Part shown: positions 6,789-16,479 of the stretch, in pieces | Position numbering within the stretch: position 1 is the first letter of the stretch | How the letters are laid out: each line of letters opens with the position of its first letter | Source of the DNA: Pontibacter korlensis | Lineage (GTDB): Bacteria; Bacteroidota; Bacteroidia; Cytophagales; Hymenobacteraceae | DNA: 64,000 bases | Direction of reading: 5' to 3' | NCBI RefSeq assembly: GCF_000973725.1 | Contig: NZ_CP009621.1 | Location: forward strand, 1,679,501 to 1,743,500 | Notes under the pieces: generated by a model | What the model was told of the DNA's origin: nothing | Databases searched by the model: none | What the model saw: only the letters and a program-made list of their open reading frames with translations | Position numbers and translations under genes: made by a program

Positions 6789-9692
6789 TTAAGCCTTAGC
6801 CTCTTCCTCATTATTCTCACGGTAGTGGCTGGTTTTCAGCTCCTCCTTCAGGAAACGCGAAGTATAGCCTTTGCTAACAGCAGCTACTTCTTCTGGTGTG
6901 CCTGAAGCAACTATGGTACCGCCACCTTCACCACCTTCCGGGCCAATGTCAATAATATGGTCGGCTATTTTGATCAGGTCGAGGTTGTGCTCGATAATAA
7001 GTACAGTATTGCCTTTGTCCGTTAGCTTATGCAGTACCTCCGTTAGGTGCTCAATGTCCTGGAAGTGCAAGCCAGTTGTTGGCTCATCCAGGATATAAAG
7101 CGTCTTGCCGGTGTCTTTCTTCGATAGCTCTGTGGCCAGTTTCACGCGCTGCGCCTCGCCACCCGATAGAGTAGTAGCCTGTTGGCCAAGCGTAATGTAG
7201 CCCAAGCCTACCTCGTTCAAGGTTTGAATCTTGCGCAATATACGCGGCTGGCTTTCGAAGAACTCCACTGCCTGCTCTACGGTCATGTCCAGCACGTCAG
7301 TAATGCTCTTGCCCTTGAAGCGTACTTCCAGTGTTTCGCGGTTGTAGCGCTTGCCTTTACATACCTCACAAGGCACATATACATCCGGAAGGAAGTTCAT
7401 CTCAATGGTACGCATACCGGCACCCTCGCAGGCTTCGCATCGGCCACCCTTCACGTTAAAGGAGAAGCGGCCTGGAGAGTAACCCCTGATCTTCGCCTCC
7501 GGTAGCTGCGCAAACAGCGTACGGATATCGGTAAACACGCCAGTATAAGTAGCAGGATTAGAGCGTGGTGTACGGCCAATCGGCGACTGATCCACCTCAA
7601 TAACTTTGTCGATATGCTCCAGCCCCTCGATGCTCTTGTATGGGAGCGGCTCTCGCTTGGCTCTGAAGAAATGGGTGTTAAGTATAGGGTACAGTGTGTC
7701 GTGAATCAGCGATGACTTGCCGCTTCCTGATACACCAGTTACGCAGATCATCTTGCCTAATGGTAGTTCCAGCGTTACATTTTTCAGGTTATGGCCAGTG
7801 GCTCCGATAAGGCGCAATACCTCACCTGTGCCCGGTCGTTTTACACGTGGCACCTCAATGCCCCTGCGGTTGCTCAGAAACTCAGCCGTAGTGGTGCCGG
7901 CTTTCATCATGTCTTCCGGAGTGCCTGCCGTAACCACTTGCCCGCCGTGTATACCAGCTCCTGGGCCAATGTCCACCACGTAGTCAGACTGCAGGATCAT
8001 GTCCTTGTCGTGCTCCACTACAATAATGGAATTACCCAAATCGCGCAGGTCTTTCAGGGCGTTTATCAGGCGTTCGTTATCGCGCTGGTGCAGGCCTATA
8101 CTTGGCTCGTCCATAATGTAGAGTACCCCAACCAGCTGCGTACCAATCTGCGTGGCCAGGCGTATACGCTGGCTCTCACCACCCGACAATGTCTTTACAG
8201 GGCGGTGCAGGCTCAGGTAATCCAAGCCAACATCCAGCAGGAAGCCGATACGCTTGCGAATCTCTTTGAGCAGTTCACGGGCGATTACGTTCTGGCGCTC
8301 ACTCATGCGCTCTTCCAGTCCCTCAAACCAAGCAGCCAGCTTATTAATATCCAGCACCGAAAGCTCGCCAATATTCTTGTTATCGATCTTAAAGTGCAGC
8401 GACTCTTTCTTAAGACGGTAGCCATTACACTCCGGACAAGTGCTTGTTTGTGTGAAGTCATCTACCCAAGAGCGTATGTTATCCGAGTCAGACTCCATCT
8501 GGTTTTTCAGGAAGTTGATGATGCCCTCAAACTCTACTATGTAGTTGCCCTTTTTGGTCTTTACCTCCAAGTCTTCTTCCAGACCATACAGTAACATATT
8601 CAGCACATCCTCTGGCAGGTCTTTTATTGGCGTAGCTACCGATACCTTAAAGTGCTTGAACAGTGCCTCAATCTGCTTAAAGATCCAGATATCGCGGTAC
8701 TCGCCCAGTGGGGCAATACCGCCCCGGCGTATACTTAGCTCCTTGTCAGGGATAACCGACTCTTCTGTTATTTCCTGTATCTCGCCCAAACCATTACATA
8801 CCGGGCAGGCGCCATAAGGAGAGTTGAACGAGAAGCTGTTAGGAGCCGGGTCATCATAGGCAATACCGGTGGCAGGATCCATGAGGTGGCGTGAGAAGAA
8901 GTGCGTCTTGTCAGCATCCGCATCAAGTATAAGTACAGTGCCTTTACCGTGGGTTAGTGCGTTCTGTATAGAGCCAGAGAGGCGGAAGCGATCCTCCTCC
9001 TTCACCACAACCTTGTCGATCACAATCTCGATATCGTGAATCTTATAGCGATCTACCTGCATTTTAGGAGCGATCTCTACCAGTTCACCATCTATACGTG
9101 CGCGTATAAAGCCCATCTTGCGGATCTGCTGGAACAGCTCGCGGTAATGGCCTTTTCGCCCTTTTACCACCGGTGCCAGCACCACTATGCGCTTGCCGTC
9201 GAAATGCTCCAGAATATGATTCACAATTTGGTCATCGCTCTGGCGCACCATTTTCTCGCCGGTTACATAGCTATACGCCTCTGCGGTACGAGCCCAAAGC
9301 AGACGCATAAAGTCGTAGATTTCGGTGATAGTACCCACCGTAGAGCGCGGGTTGCGGCTGGTGGTTTTCTGCTCAATAGAGATTACCGGCGACAGACCTT
9401 CAATCTTGTCTACCTCGGGGCGCTCCAGCCCACCCATAAACGAGCGGGCGTAGGCCGAGAATGTTTCCATGTAGCGGCGCTGTCCTTCGGCATAGATGGT
9501 ATCAAAAGCCAAAGATGACTTGCCCGAGCCACTGATGCCAGTGAACACCACCAACTTGTAGCGCGGCAGCTTAATGGAAATATTCTTCAGGTTATGTTCG
9601 CGGGCACCATATACTTCTATCTGCTGTGCTTCCCCATTCTGAGGGAAAGCAGTAGCGGTGCCGGTTGTTTCTTGCGCTTGGTTAAAAGCCAT
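6789..9692 (-). CDS. uvrA: excinuclease ABC subunit A
   Basis: UvrA is the damage-recognition ATPase dimer of nucleotide excision repair, loading UvrB on DNA. The 967-residue protein has two ABC modules: Walker A GISGSGKSS (52-60) and GVSGSGKSS further on, two signature stretches (LSGGESQRIRLA and LSGGEAQRVKLA), and zinc-finger cysteines CPVCNG, CPECNG and CEACEG/CEVCKG. It is about 20-30 residues longer than most UvrA because of a short N-terminal extension before the conserved IEVYGAREHNLKN. A TACCTTTG box lies 24 bp upstream of the ATG. It is monocistronic, ending at a shared terminator. Confidence 0.97.
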   Translation of the reverse strand: MAFNQAQETTGTATAFPQNGEAQQIEVYGAREHNLKNISIKLPRYKLVVFTGISGSGKSSLAFDTIYAEGQRRYMETFSAYARSFMGGLERPEVDKIEGLSPVISIEQKTTSRNPRSTVGTITEIYDFMRLLWARTAEAYSYVTGEKMVRQSDDQIVNHILEHFDGKRIVVLAPVVKGRKGHYRELFQQIRKMGFIRARIDGELVEIAPKMQVDRYKIHDIEIVIDKVVVKEEDRFRLSGSIQNALTHGKGTVLILDADADKTHFFSRHLMDPATGIAYDDPAPNSFSFNSPYGACPVCNGLGEIQEITEESVIPDKELSIRRGGIAPLGEYRDIWIFKQIEALFKHFKVSVATPIKDLPEDVLNMLLYGLEEDLEVKTKKGNYIVEFEGIINFLKNQMESDSDNIRSWVDDFTQTSTCPECNGYRLKKESLHFKIDNKNIGELSVLDINKLAAWFEGLEERMSERQNVIARELLKEIRKRIGFLLDVGLDYLSLHRPVKTLSGGESQRIRLATQIGTQLVGVLYIMDEPSIGLHQRDNERLINALKDLRDLGNSIIVVEHDKDMILQSDYVVDIGPGAGIHGGQVVTAGTPEDMMKAGTTTAEFLSNRRGIEVPRVKRPGTGEVLRLIGATGHNLKNVTLELPLGKMICVTGVSGSGKSSLIHDTLYPILNTHFFRAKREPLPYKSIEGLEHIDKVIEVDQSPIGRTPRSNPATYTGVFTDIRTLFAQLPEAKIRGYSPGRFSFNVKGGRCEACEGAGMRTIEMNFLPDVYVPCEVCKGKRYNRETLEVRFKGKSITDVLDMTVEQAVEFFESQPRILRKIQTLNEVGLGYITLGQQATTLSGGEAQRVKLATELSKKDTGKTLYILDEPTTGLHFQDIEHLTEVLHKLTDKGNTVLIIEHNLDLIKIADHIIDIGPEGGEGGGTIVASGTPEEVAAVSKGYTSRFLKEELKTSHYRENNEEEAKA

Positions 9693-9715
9693 TCAGGAAT
9701 GCGTATTTTAAATAG

Positions 9716-9723
9716 CAAAGGTA
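9716..9723 (-). promoter_or_regulatory. Bacteroidota -7 promoter box for uvrA
   Basis: TACCTTTG on the minus strand fits the Bacteroidota -7 consensus TAnnTTTG, 24 bp before the uvrA start codon. No convincing -33 TTTG was found at the usual distance. Confidence 0.5.
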
Positions 9724-9844
9724 TAAAATTATCAGCGCTTTGCCGTTGCAGAACGCTAACCTATCTTAACAGAAATAAGCAGCAATAGGTTTAGGCTTAG
9801 CTGGTTTAAAGCAGTGGGCAAAATACCAGAAGTATAGCATGCAG

Positions 9845-10237
9845 TTACTGCCTGTCAGGCATAACCTTCTCCTGCTCTATCACCTCGGCGTGTACCTGGC
9901 TGGTAGGGGTATAAGCCTCTGTATGCTGCGACACCTCCCGTTTCTTTCTGGCAAACCTGTAGTAGCCGAAGGCCGCCACAGCCATACCAACCGGAATAAA
10001 TGCAATGCCCACCCCTATGTAAAACGGGTCTTCTTCAAAAACCTTTATAAACGTGAGCCCAGCCAGCACCATAGCCATGGCTGTCCGCATGTAGGCAAGA
10101 AACGTGCGCTCGTTTGCAAGTTTAGTTCGCTCCATAGCCAAGCTATCCCGAATTTCAAGGTTCTGCTTTTCTTTGACCTTGAGGTCCTGCTTTATTTCCT
10201 TTCTTCTCTTCCTGCTTAATATTTTTCTGATACCCAT
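9845..10237 (-). CDS. DUF202 family small membrane protein
   Basis: A 130-residue protein with a basic N-terminal part (KILSRKRRKEIKQDLK), the DUF202 signature ERTKLANERTFLAYMRTAMA (residues 38-57), then two membrane helices (about 57-70 and 78-98) and a polar tail. DUF202 proteins (YidH-like) are inner-membrane proteins without an assigned biochemical role. It is transcribed toward uvrA's upstream region and stands alone. Confidence 0.85.
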   Translation of the reverse strand: MGIRKILSRKRRKEIKQDLKVKEKQNLEIRDSLAMERTKLANERTFLAYMRTAMAMVLAGLTFIKVFEEDPFYIGVGIAFIPVGMAVAAFGYYRFARKKREVSQHTEAYTPTSQVHAEVIEQEKVMPDRQ

Positions 10238-10468
10238 GCACGGTTATACGCAATGTGCAGTAGGGGGATAAGAAGCAGCAGCATATACTTCAGGCTAACT
10301 ACAGGTGAAAAAAACAAGCTGATGATGTGAGCTTTTTTTGATAAATCAGGATCTGTTTGTGATTTTATATAATAGAGCTATATTGCTATATAAGTAAAGC
10401 ATCTCATATACAGAGTACTAGCAAGTATAGCTCTTTATACTGCAGGTGTTGCCATTGCAGAACTCCTC

Positions 10469-13165
10469 ATGAACAGACTTTACCGTTTTGCTATACTTTG
10501 CTGGTGTCTCTGTATAGCCGTAGTACACGCACACGCACAGCAGAAATCAGAGCCAGTACTTGTTACTGCCACCTATTCGAATCAGCCTCTAAAGAACGTA
10601 CTACTCGACCTGCAGGAGAAGCATGAGCTACGCATGTTTTACCTGGGGGAGTGGCTGGATGGTGTGCAGGTAACCCAAATTTTTCAGGAGGAGCCCCTGC
10701 CTTCGGTATTACGTAAAGTGCTGGCCACTGCGCAGCTCACCGCCATACTCTATGATCCTCAGACCGTGGTGCTGGTGCCCGGCTTAACTTCTGATGCAGA
10801 CACAACCGAATCCCAAGGAGCCTTGGCAGGAGCTGCGGCCGCAAAGTCCGGCAACAACCGCATGGTTACCCTCAGCGGATACGTTATAGAAGCCAAAACA
10901 AGAGAGCCAAGTATAGGGGCCGCTGTGCTTATCGAGGAGTTGAAGAAAGGCACTGTAACGGATGGTAAGGGATACTTCGCCCTCACTGTGCCGGCAGGTA
11001 ATTATACGCTCGAGGTAAGAGCCGTTGGCATGGTAGCAGACAAGCGCAGGCTACAGCTGCAGCAGAGCCGCATACTCAATGTGGAGCTTTTCGAAGTATC
11101 TAATCAACTACGAGAGGTAGAGGTATCTGCCGTGGCACCTGACCAGAATGTGGCAAGCCTGGAGATGGGTGTTGCCCGCCTCAACATAAAAGAAGTAAAA
11201 GCTATACCGGCCTTTCTGGGAGAGGTGGATGTGGTGCGAAGCGTGCTGGCCATGCCAGGCGTGACAACTGTAGGGGAGGGTGCCACTGGCTTTAACGTGC
11301 GCGGGGGCAGCGTAGATCAAAACCTGATTTTGCAGGACGAGGCACCTTTGTTTAACTCTTCTCATCTGTTCGGCTTCTTTTCAGTGTTCAATCCGGATAT
11401 GGTAGAGGATGTGACACTTTACCGCGGCGGTATTCCTTCCCGTTTTGGTGGGCGGGTATCGTCGGTGCTGGATGTAAAAATGAAGGATGGTAGTAAAACA
11501 ACGCCTATCGTGAGCGGGGGCATTGGCTTACTTTCCAGCAGGTTAATGGTAGAGGGGCCACTTGTGAAAGACAAGGCTTCTTTTGTGCTGGGTGGAAGAG
11601 GAGCTTACCCAGGCCTGATGATGCGGTATGTGCCAAACAAGTCTGTTAGAGACAGTGATGGCTACTTCTACGACCTCAATGCTAAGCTTAGCTATACGCT
11701 CAGCGAAAAAGACCAACTGATGGTATCGGGCTACTTTAGCCGCGATAGCTTTAGGTTTGGAGCTGATACAACCTATACCTGGGGCACAGCCACCGGCACC
11801 TTCAAGTGGGGCCACACTTTCAGTAATAAGCTGTTCTCCACAGTTACCGGCGTTATCGGAGATTATCAGTATGGAGTAAGTGCTGAGACGCCGCCGAACA
11901 ACTTCACACTCGACTCCGACATCAAGTATAAACTGCTAAAAGCGGACTTCAACTATGAGCCTACTCCGCAGCATAAAATTGGCCTCGGCGCTTCTTCTAC
12001 ATTATATGATTTCAACTCTGGCGAATTGAAGCCTTCCTCTGAACAATCAAGCCTGCTGCACATAAAAATGCCGCATGAAAGGTCTTTGGAAACAGCTTTA
12101 TACCTTGACCACGAATATATTTTGAGTTCTAAAGTATCGGCATCTTATGGCTTGCGCTACTCTTCCTATTTTAACCTGGGGCCGGGTAGTGTGTATGTGT
12201 ACAATCCAGAGTTGCCAAGGCGTGAGTCTAGCATTACAGATACCTTGCATTACGGCAGCGGGAAGCTTATAAAGCAGTACCATTACCTGGAACCACGTGT
12301 ATCTCTGCGTGTGGCACTGGGAGAAAACAGCTCCGTTAAACTTGGCTACAACCGTATGGTGCAGTACATCCACCTCATCTCCAATACCGCTGCCGCCTCT
12401 CCTGTAGACATCTGGAAAACCAGCAACCCTTACCTGAAACCGCAGGTGGGCGATCAGGTGGCGCTGGGCTTTTTCAAAAATATGCAAGACAATTCTGTGG
12501 AGTTATCTGCAGAAGGCTATTACAAAATGCTGCATAACCTGGTGGAGTATAAAGACGGTGCACGGTTGCTGTTGAACAGCACGCTGGATGCAGACCTTTT
12601 ACCTGGCGATGGTAAAGCTTATGGGGTGGAGTTGATGGTGCGCCGCAAGGGCAAAAAGCTTACTGGCTGGGCCAGCTATACTTTCTCCCGATCGCTGCGC
12701 AAAGTTGATGGCCCTACACCAGAAGAGAAGATTAACAACGGAAGCTACTTTCCTGCTAACTACGACAAGCCGCATGATTTTACGATGATACTGAACCAGC
12801 AGCTGAGCCGCCTGATAAGCTTCTCTGCCAACTTCACCTACAGCACCGGTAGGCCAATCACATATCCTGAGTCTGTATCGATGGTGGGAGGCTTGCTTAT
12901 GGTGAACTACAGCGACAGAAATCAGCACCGCATACCAGACTACCACCGCCTGGATGTGGCATTGACCATTGATGGCACCAATAAGCGAAACGTGAACAAG
13001 GTTAGCAGCTGGACCTTCTCGGTATATAACCTGTACGGGCGAAAAAATCCATACTCGGTATACTTTAAGCCTGCCTATGGCGGCACCATACCGCAGGCCT
13101 ACAAGCTCTCGGTTATAGGCTCTGCCGTGCCAGCCATCACCTACAACTTTAAAATAACAAAATAA
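10469..13165 (+). CDS. TonB-dependent receptor with STN and carboxypeptidase-regulatory domains
   Basis: An 898-residue outer-membrane receptor that imports a ligand using energy from TonB. Order: signal peptide (about 1-24, ending HAHAQQ), a secretin/TonB short N-terminal (STN) domain (about 30-105), a carboxypeptidase-D-regulatory-like beta domain (about 133-215, VTLSGYVIEAKTREPSIGAA), plug (about 230-330, GEGATGFNVRGGSVDQN) and a 22-strand barrel ending in YNFKITK. STN domains usually signal to a FecR-type anti-sigma factor, but none is visible nearby. It overlaps the next gene by one base (TAATG), so the two are translated together. Ligand unknown. Confidence 0.92.
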   Translation: MNRLYRFAILCWCLCIAVVHAHAQQKSEPVLVTATYSNQPLKNVLLDLQEKHELRMFYLGEWLDGVQVTQIFQEEPLPSVLRKVLATAQLTAILYDPQTVVLVPGLTSDADTTESQGALAGAAAAKSGNNRMVTLSGYVIEAKTREPSIGAAVLIEELKKGTVTDGKGYFALTVPAGNYTLEVRAVGMVADKRRLQLQQSRILNVELFEVSNQLREVEVSAVAPDQNVASLEMGVARLNIKEVKAIPAFLGEVDVVRSVLAMPGVTTVGEGATGFNVRGGSVDQNLILQDEAPLFNSSHLFGFFSVFNPDMVEDVTLYRGGIPSRFGGRVSSVLDVKMKDGSKTTPIVSGGIGLLSSRLMVEGPLVKDKASFVLGGRGAYPGLMMRYVPNKSVRDSDGYFYDLNAKLSYTLSEKDQLMVSGYFSRDSFRFGADTTYTWGTATGTFKWGHTFSNKLFSTVTGVIGDYQYGVSAETPPNNFTLDSDIKYKLLKADFNYEPTPQHKIGLGASSTLYDFNSGELKPSSEQSSLLHIKMPHERSLETALYLDHEYILSSKVSASYGLRYSSYFNLGPGSVYVYNPELPRRESSITDTLHYGSGKLIKQYHYLEPRVSLRVALGENSSVKLGYNRMVQYIHLISNTAAASPVDIWKTSNPYLKPQVGDQVALGFFKNMQDNSVELSAEGYYKMLHNLVEYKDGARLLLNSTLDADLLPGDGKAYGVELMVRRKGKKLTGWASYTFSRSLRKVDGPTPEEKINNGSYFPANYDKPHDFTMILNQQLSRLISFSANFTYSTGRPITYPESVSMVGGLLMVNYSDRNQHRIPDYHRLDVALTIDGTNKRNVNKVSSWTFSVYNLYGRKNPYSVYFKPAYGGTIPQAYKLSVIGSAVPAITYNFKITK

Positions 13166-14235
13166 TGCAGGAGAGAACAGAACATAAAAGCTGGCTTTGG
13201 GCCCTGTTGCTGATCTGTATGGGGCTACAGGCCTGTGTGGAGCCTTTCGAATTGAAAACCGGCACCGACAAACGGCTACTGGTAGTAGATGGCATGGTTA
13301 CAAACCAAAACAGGCCCGACCTGAACAAGGTGAGGCTGTCGTGGTCGGAGCCATTTGATGGGGAGAGGCAGGTGGTGCTAAATGAGCCGGTAGTCGGAGC
13401 TACTGTTACATTAAGGGATAACCAGGGCAAAAGAATGCAGCTGTATGAGAGAGTGCGTGAAGGGGAGTACGTTCTGCAGGAGGATGATTTTCAGGTAGAG
13501 GTTGGTAAAGCTTATTCGATACACATTATACTACCAGATAGGCGGGAGTATGAGTCAAGGCCTGAACTGCTGAAGCCGGTGCCCCTTATCCAAAGTATAA
13601 ACTATGAGTTTAAGGAGTTCGTGAATGTGGAGGAAAACAGTGCCGGAATGCTGGTGGAGAAACGGTCTGTAGGCTTTGAGGTAAAAGTGCAGGTACAGGA
13701 CCCGGAAGAGGGAGGCAACTACTACCGCTGGGACACAGAGGGTGTTTTTGAGTATTTCTCAAGAGTGCCGGAAATAACGCCCCCGCCTCCAGGCATCTGC
13801 TGGGCAAATGTAGGGAGCATCAACACAAAAGCCGTTACCTCCAGCGACAGGCTGGTGAACGGACACCTGTTTGAGCATGCCGTTGTAGTTGTTCCTGGGG
13901 ATATACCTACCAAGTATCGGGTAAAGGTGCGGCAATATTCACTAACAGCAGAGGCATATGAATTCTGGCGACTGTTCAATGAGCAGCAATCAAGTGTCGG
14001 TAGCATTTTCGACCCGCCTCCGGCAAAGATCAGGGGCAACTTATTTTGCACAACCAATCCAGAGGAGCAGGTAATAGGCTACTTCAGCGCGTCAGCACTC
14101 ACAGAGGATGCTATCATGATACCGCGTCATCTTTATGCCCCTTTTCCGGGAGTGCCTTATGAGCTGCCCTTCGGAGATTGCCGTTACCTGTTCCTTTACC
14201 CTAACGTGACCGACCAAAGACCTGAAGGTTTTTAA
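13165..14235 (+). CDS. DUF4249 outer-membrane lipoprotein
   Basis: A 356-residue lipoprotein with lipobox GLQAC (Cys about 24) followed by VEPFELKTGTDKRLLVVDG, the start of DUF4249, and an Ig-like/beta-sandwich body (VVGATVTLRDNQGKRMQLYE). DUF4249 proteins commonly accompany TonB receptors in Bacteroidota and are taken to be surface accessory proteins; the ligand is not known. The start overlaps the receptor's stop codon by one base, a strong sign of translational coupling. Cysteines near 211, 292 and 340 could form disulphides. Confidence 0.88.
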   Translation: MQERTEHKSWLWALLLICMGLQACVEPFELKTGTDKRLLVVDGMVTNQNRPDLNKVRLSWSEPFDGERQVVLNEPVVGATVTLRDNQGKRMQLYERVREGEYVLQEDDFQVEVGKAYSIHIILPDRREYESRPELLKPVPLIQSINYEFKEFVNVEENSAGMLVEKRSVGFEVKVQVQDPEEGGNYYRWDTEGVFEYFSRVPEITPPPPGICWANVGSINTKAVTSSDRLVNGHLFEHAVVVVPGDIPTKYRVKVRQYSLTAEAYEFWRLFNEQQSSVGSIFDPPPAKIRGNLFCTTNPEEQVIGYFSASALTEDAIMIPRHLYAPFPGVPYELPFGDCRYLFLYPNVTDQRPEGF

Positions 14236-14271
14236 ATTCACTTGCCATTGATGGCTCATCGTGACTTTATT

Positions 14272-16389
14272 ATGAGAACTACAAAACAATTGCTTATACT
14301 TCTGCTGGCGCCATTACTGAGTTATAATGTGCTAGGGCAGCAGGCACAGGTTGCCTCACCCGGTGCAGGGCAAGTGCAGATGCTGTTGTCTGATGAACAG
14401 GTGCGGTTGGTGCACAGCCAGCCATACTATGCAGCGGGCGAGCGGCTATGGTATAAGGCACACCTGAACAAAAGCTCCTCACAACCTCTAAGCAAAGCAC
14501 TTTATGTTGAGCTGCTGAATGCGCAAGGGCAACTTATTGTAAGGCAGCGGCTGGTTATAGATGAAAGCATCGCTTCGGGGGATATACTGTTGCCCCAACA
14601 TCTGCCTACCGGGCACTATACCCTGCTGGCTAGAACCAACTGGATGAAGAACTTCAGCAATAAGCAGCAGTACCGCGAGAAGTTGCTGATAGTAAATGCA
14701 GGAGAAGTGGTGGCGCTGAAAGATAAAGCTCCCTTCGAGGCGAGTCAAAAGCTAGCAGTACAGTTCTTTCCGGAGTCGAATAGCGTGGTGGCAGGAGTTC
14801 CGGCCAAGGTAGCGGCGGTGGTAACCAATGCTGCGGGTACAGGTATAGCTGCTACCGGCAGCATAGAAAATGAAGCCGGTGAAACCGTGGCATCTTTTCA
14901 GACTGATGATACCGGGATAGGTTTACTTGAGTTTCGGCCTGATCCGCAGGCACAGTACGAGGCACTGGTGCAAGCTGATGGTTACCTGGCGCAGCGTGCA
15001 GTACTGCCAAAGGCAAAGCAGCATGGACTTGCACTCTCTATGGAAGGTCAAAATGAGGACGAACTGCAAATCAAAGTAAACAATACCACGCCCTGGGCTC
15101 ATACATTGGTGGCAGCTTCGGGCGGCAAAGTATACTTAGTAAATCAGGGAAAGGGAAGTGGTACGGTGACTGTGCCGCGGCAGGCAAAAGCTGGAGAGCC
15201 TGTGAGGCTTTTGTTGTTAAACCCGGGTGGCTTGGCAGAGGCAGAACGATTGGTGCTGCCACCACAGTCAGATGCAAGGGTTTCTGTGAGCACAGAGCAG
15301 CAGCAGTATGCCCCACGCCAACAAGTACAGGTAACCCTACAGGTACTGGATGGGCAGGGAGCACCACTTGCAGCGGATGTTGCTGTGTCTGTAGCCGCTT
15401 TTCAAACAGACTTTCATATGCCACTGGCAAAAAATCCATCCTTTTGGGCAGATACATTACCAGACAAACTAGCGCTTATACAGGCCGTCGATGAAGGGCT
15501 ATGGAAAGGTCTGGTACTTGGAAAACTAGAGACAAAGTACCAGCTAGAGCAGTTGGTTGATGCCTTTGCACGCGATGGTGTGATGGAGCCAATGGTTGCT
15601 TCTAATTACAACGCACGAACCGATACCGCTTTTGTGCAGGCATTGCCACAGAGTGTGTTAAGCTACGCGCTACAGCATCATAATAGAGTTAGAATAAATG
15701 AAGTATATGGGCTTGCAGAGCCTCACGCTGTTGCGCCTATTCCTAAGTTGCCAGCCGATAAAGTTTTTAAGCTGGATGACTATGTTGCCTTCAACAGTGT
15801 AGAAGAGGCCATAAGAGAAGCAACCACTAACCTAAGGCTAAGCAAGAAAAAGGGGAAGTACGTCGCGCGCTTATTGTATGTAAGGCCGGGCGTGAAGAAG
15901 CTGATGAAAGGTGAGCCGATTTACCTGATAGATGGTGTGGTAGTGAACAGTATGGAGGAGATACTCAACCTCGACCTGAATGATATCGCATCTTTTGAAC
16001 TAGCCTGGATGGAAGAAAAGCTATATGCCGGCAATCTGGGTCATGTAGCCGAAAATGGTATGCTGGCTGTGTACACTAAAAGTGGAGAAGCAAGAGAGCG
16101 GCTTAAAGAGAAAGGGTATGCTATGCTGTATGAGCAGTATAACCGCCCGAGCGCTTTTGTAGCTTCCCCGAATGCCGGTGCAGAGGCAGGTAGCCAAACG
16201 CTGACTCCCGATTTTAGAAAACTGGTATTTTGGGAGCCGCAGCTCAAGGTAGGTACCGATGGAAAAGCCTCTTTCTCATTTTACACTTCTGATGAGACAG
16301 GAATCTTCATTGTAAAAGTGCAAGGCCAAACAGCAGACGGCGTACCTGTAAGTGGTGAAGCAGACTTTGAAGTGAGGCTGGTAAAGTAA
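14272..16389 (+). CDS. secreted MG2-like / TonB-plug-like protein
   Basis: The ATG at 14272 begins a clear signal peptide (MRTTKQLLILLLAPLLS, cleavage near LGQQ); the in-frame start at 14242 adds ten unlikely residues. The ~705-residue protein has an N-terminal macroglobulin MG2-like domain (YYAAGERLWYKAHL, LPTGHYTLLARTNWMKN), further beta domains, and near 535-600 a plug-like piece (GEPIYLIDGVVVNSMEEI) with a VYTK end, then a terminal beta-sandwich (GKASFSFYTSDETGIFIVKV). It follows the DUF4249 gene by a few bases and probably belongs to the same operon. The combination suggests a periplasmic or surface partner of the receptor. Exact function unknown. Confidence 0.75.
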   Translation: MRTTKQLLILLLAPLLSYNVLGQQAQVASPGAGQVQMLLSDEQVRLVHSQPYYAAGERLWYKAHLNKSSSQPLSKALYVELLNAQGQLIVRQRLVIDESIASGDILLPQHLPTGHYTLLARTNWMKNFSNKQQYREKLLIVNAGEVVALKDKAPFEASQKLAVQFFPESNSVVAGVPAKVAAVVTNAAGTGIAATGSIENEAGETVASFQTDDTGIGLLEFRPDPQAQYEALVQADGYLAQRAVLPKAKQHGLALSMEGQNEDELQIKVNNTTPWAHTLVAASGGKVYLVNQGKGSGTVTVPRQAKAGEPVRLLLLNPGGLAEAERLVLPPQSDARVSVSTEQQQYAPRQQVQVTLQVLDGQGAPLAADVAVSVAAFQTDFHMPLAKNPSFWADTLPDKLALIQAVDEGLWKGLVLGKLETKYQLEQLVDAFARDGVMEPMVASNYNARTDTAFVQALPQSVLSYALQHHNRVRINEVYGLAEPHAVAPIPKLPADKVFKLDDYVAFNSVEEAIREATTNLRLSKKKGKYVARLLYVRPGVKKLMKGEPIYLIDGVVVNSMEEILNLDLNDIASFELAWMEEKLYAGNLGHVAENGMLAVYTKSGEARERLKEKGYAMLYEQYNRPSAFVASPNAGAEAGSQTLTPDFRKLVFWEPQLKVGTDGKASFSFYTSDETGIFIVKVQGQTADGVPVSGEADFEVRLVK

Positions 16390-16430
16390 GAGTAAGAAGC
16401 AGCTGACAAACAGGCGACGCTCCTAAAAAG

Positions 16431-16462
16431 AAGAAGCCCGCTGCATACGTAGCGGGCTTCTT
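16431..16462. terminator. bidirectional intrinsic terminator
   Basis: A 12-bp stem AAGAAGCCCGCT/AGCGGGCTTCTT with an 8-base loop ends the receptor operon and the convergent LOG gene. Confidence 0.88.
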
Positions 16463-16479
16463 TAATAAGTATAAACTTC

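Noticed and set aside
7791-8594. 267-codon open frame on the plus strand inside uvrA
   Set aside because: Antisense shadow of a highly conserved gene; the translation has no domain-like features.
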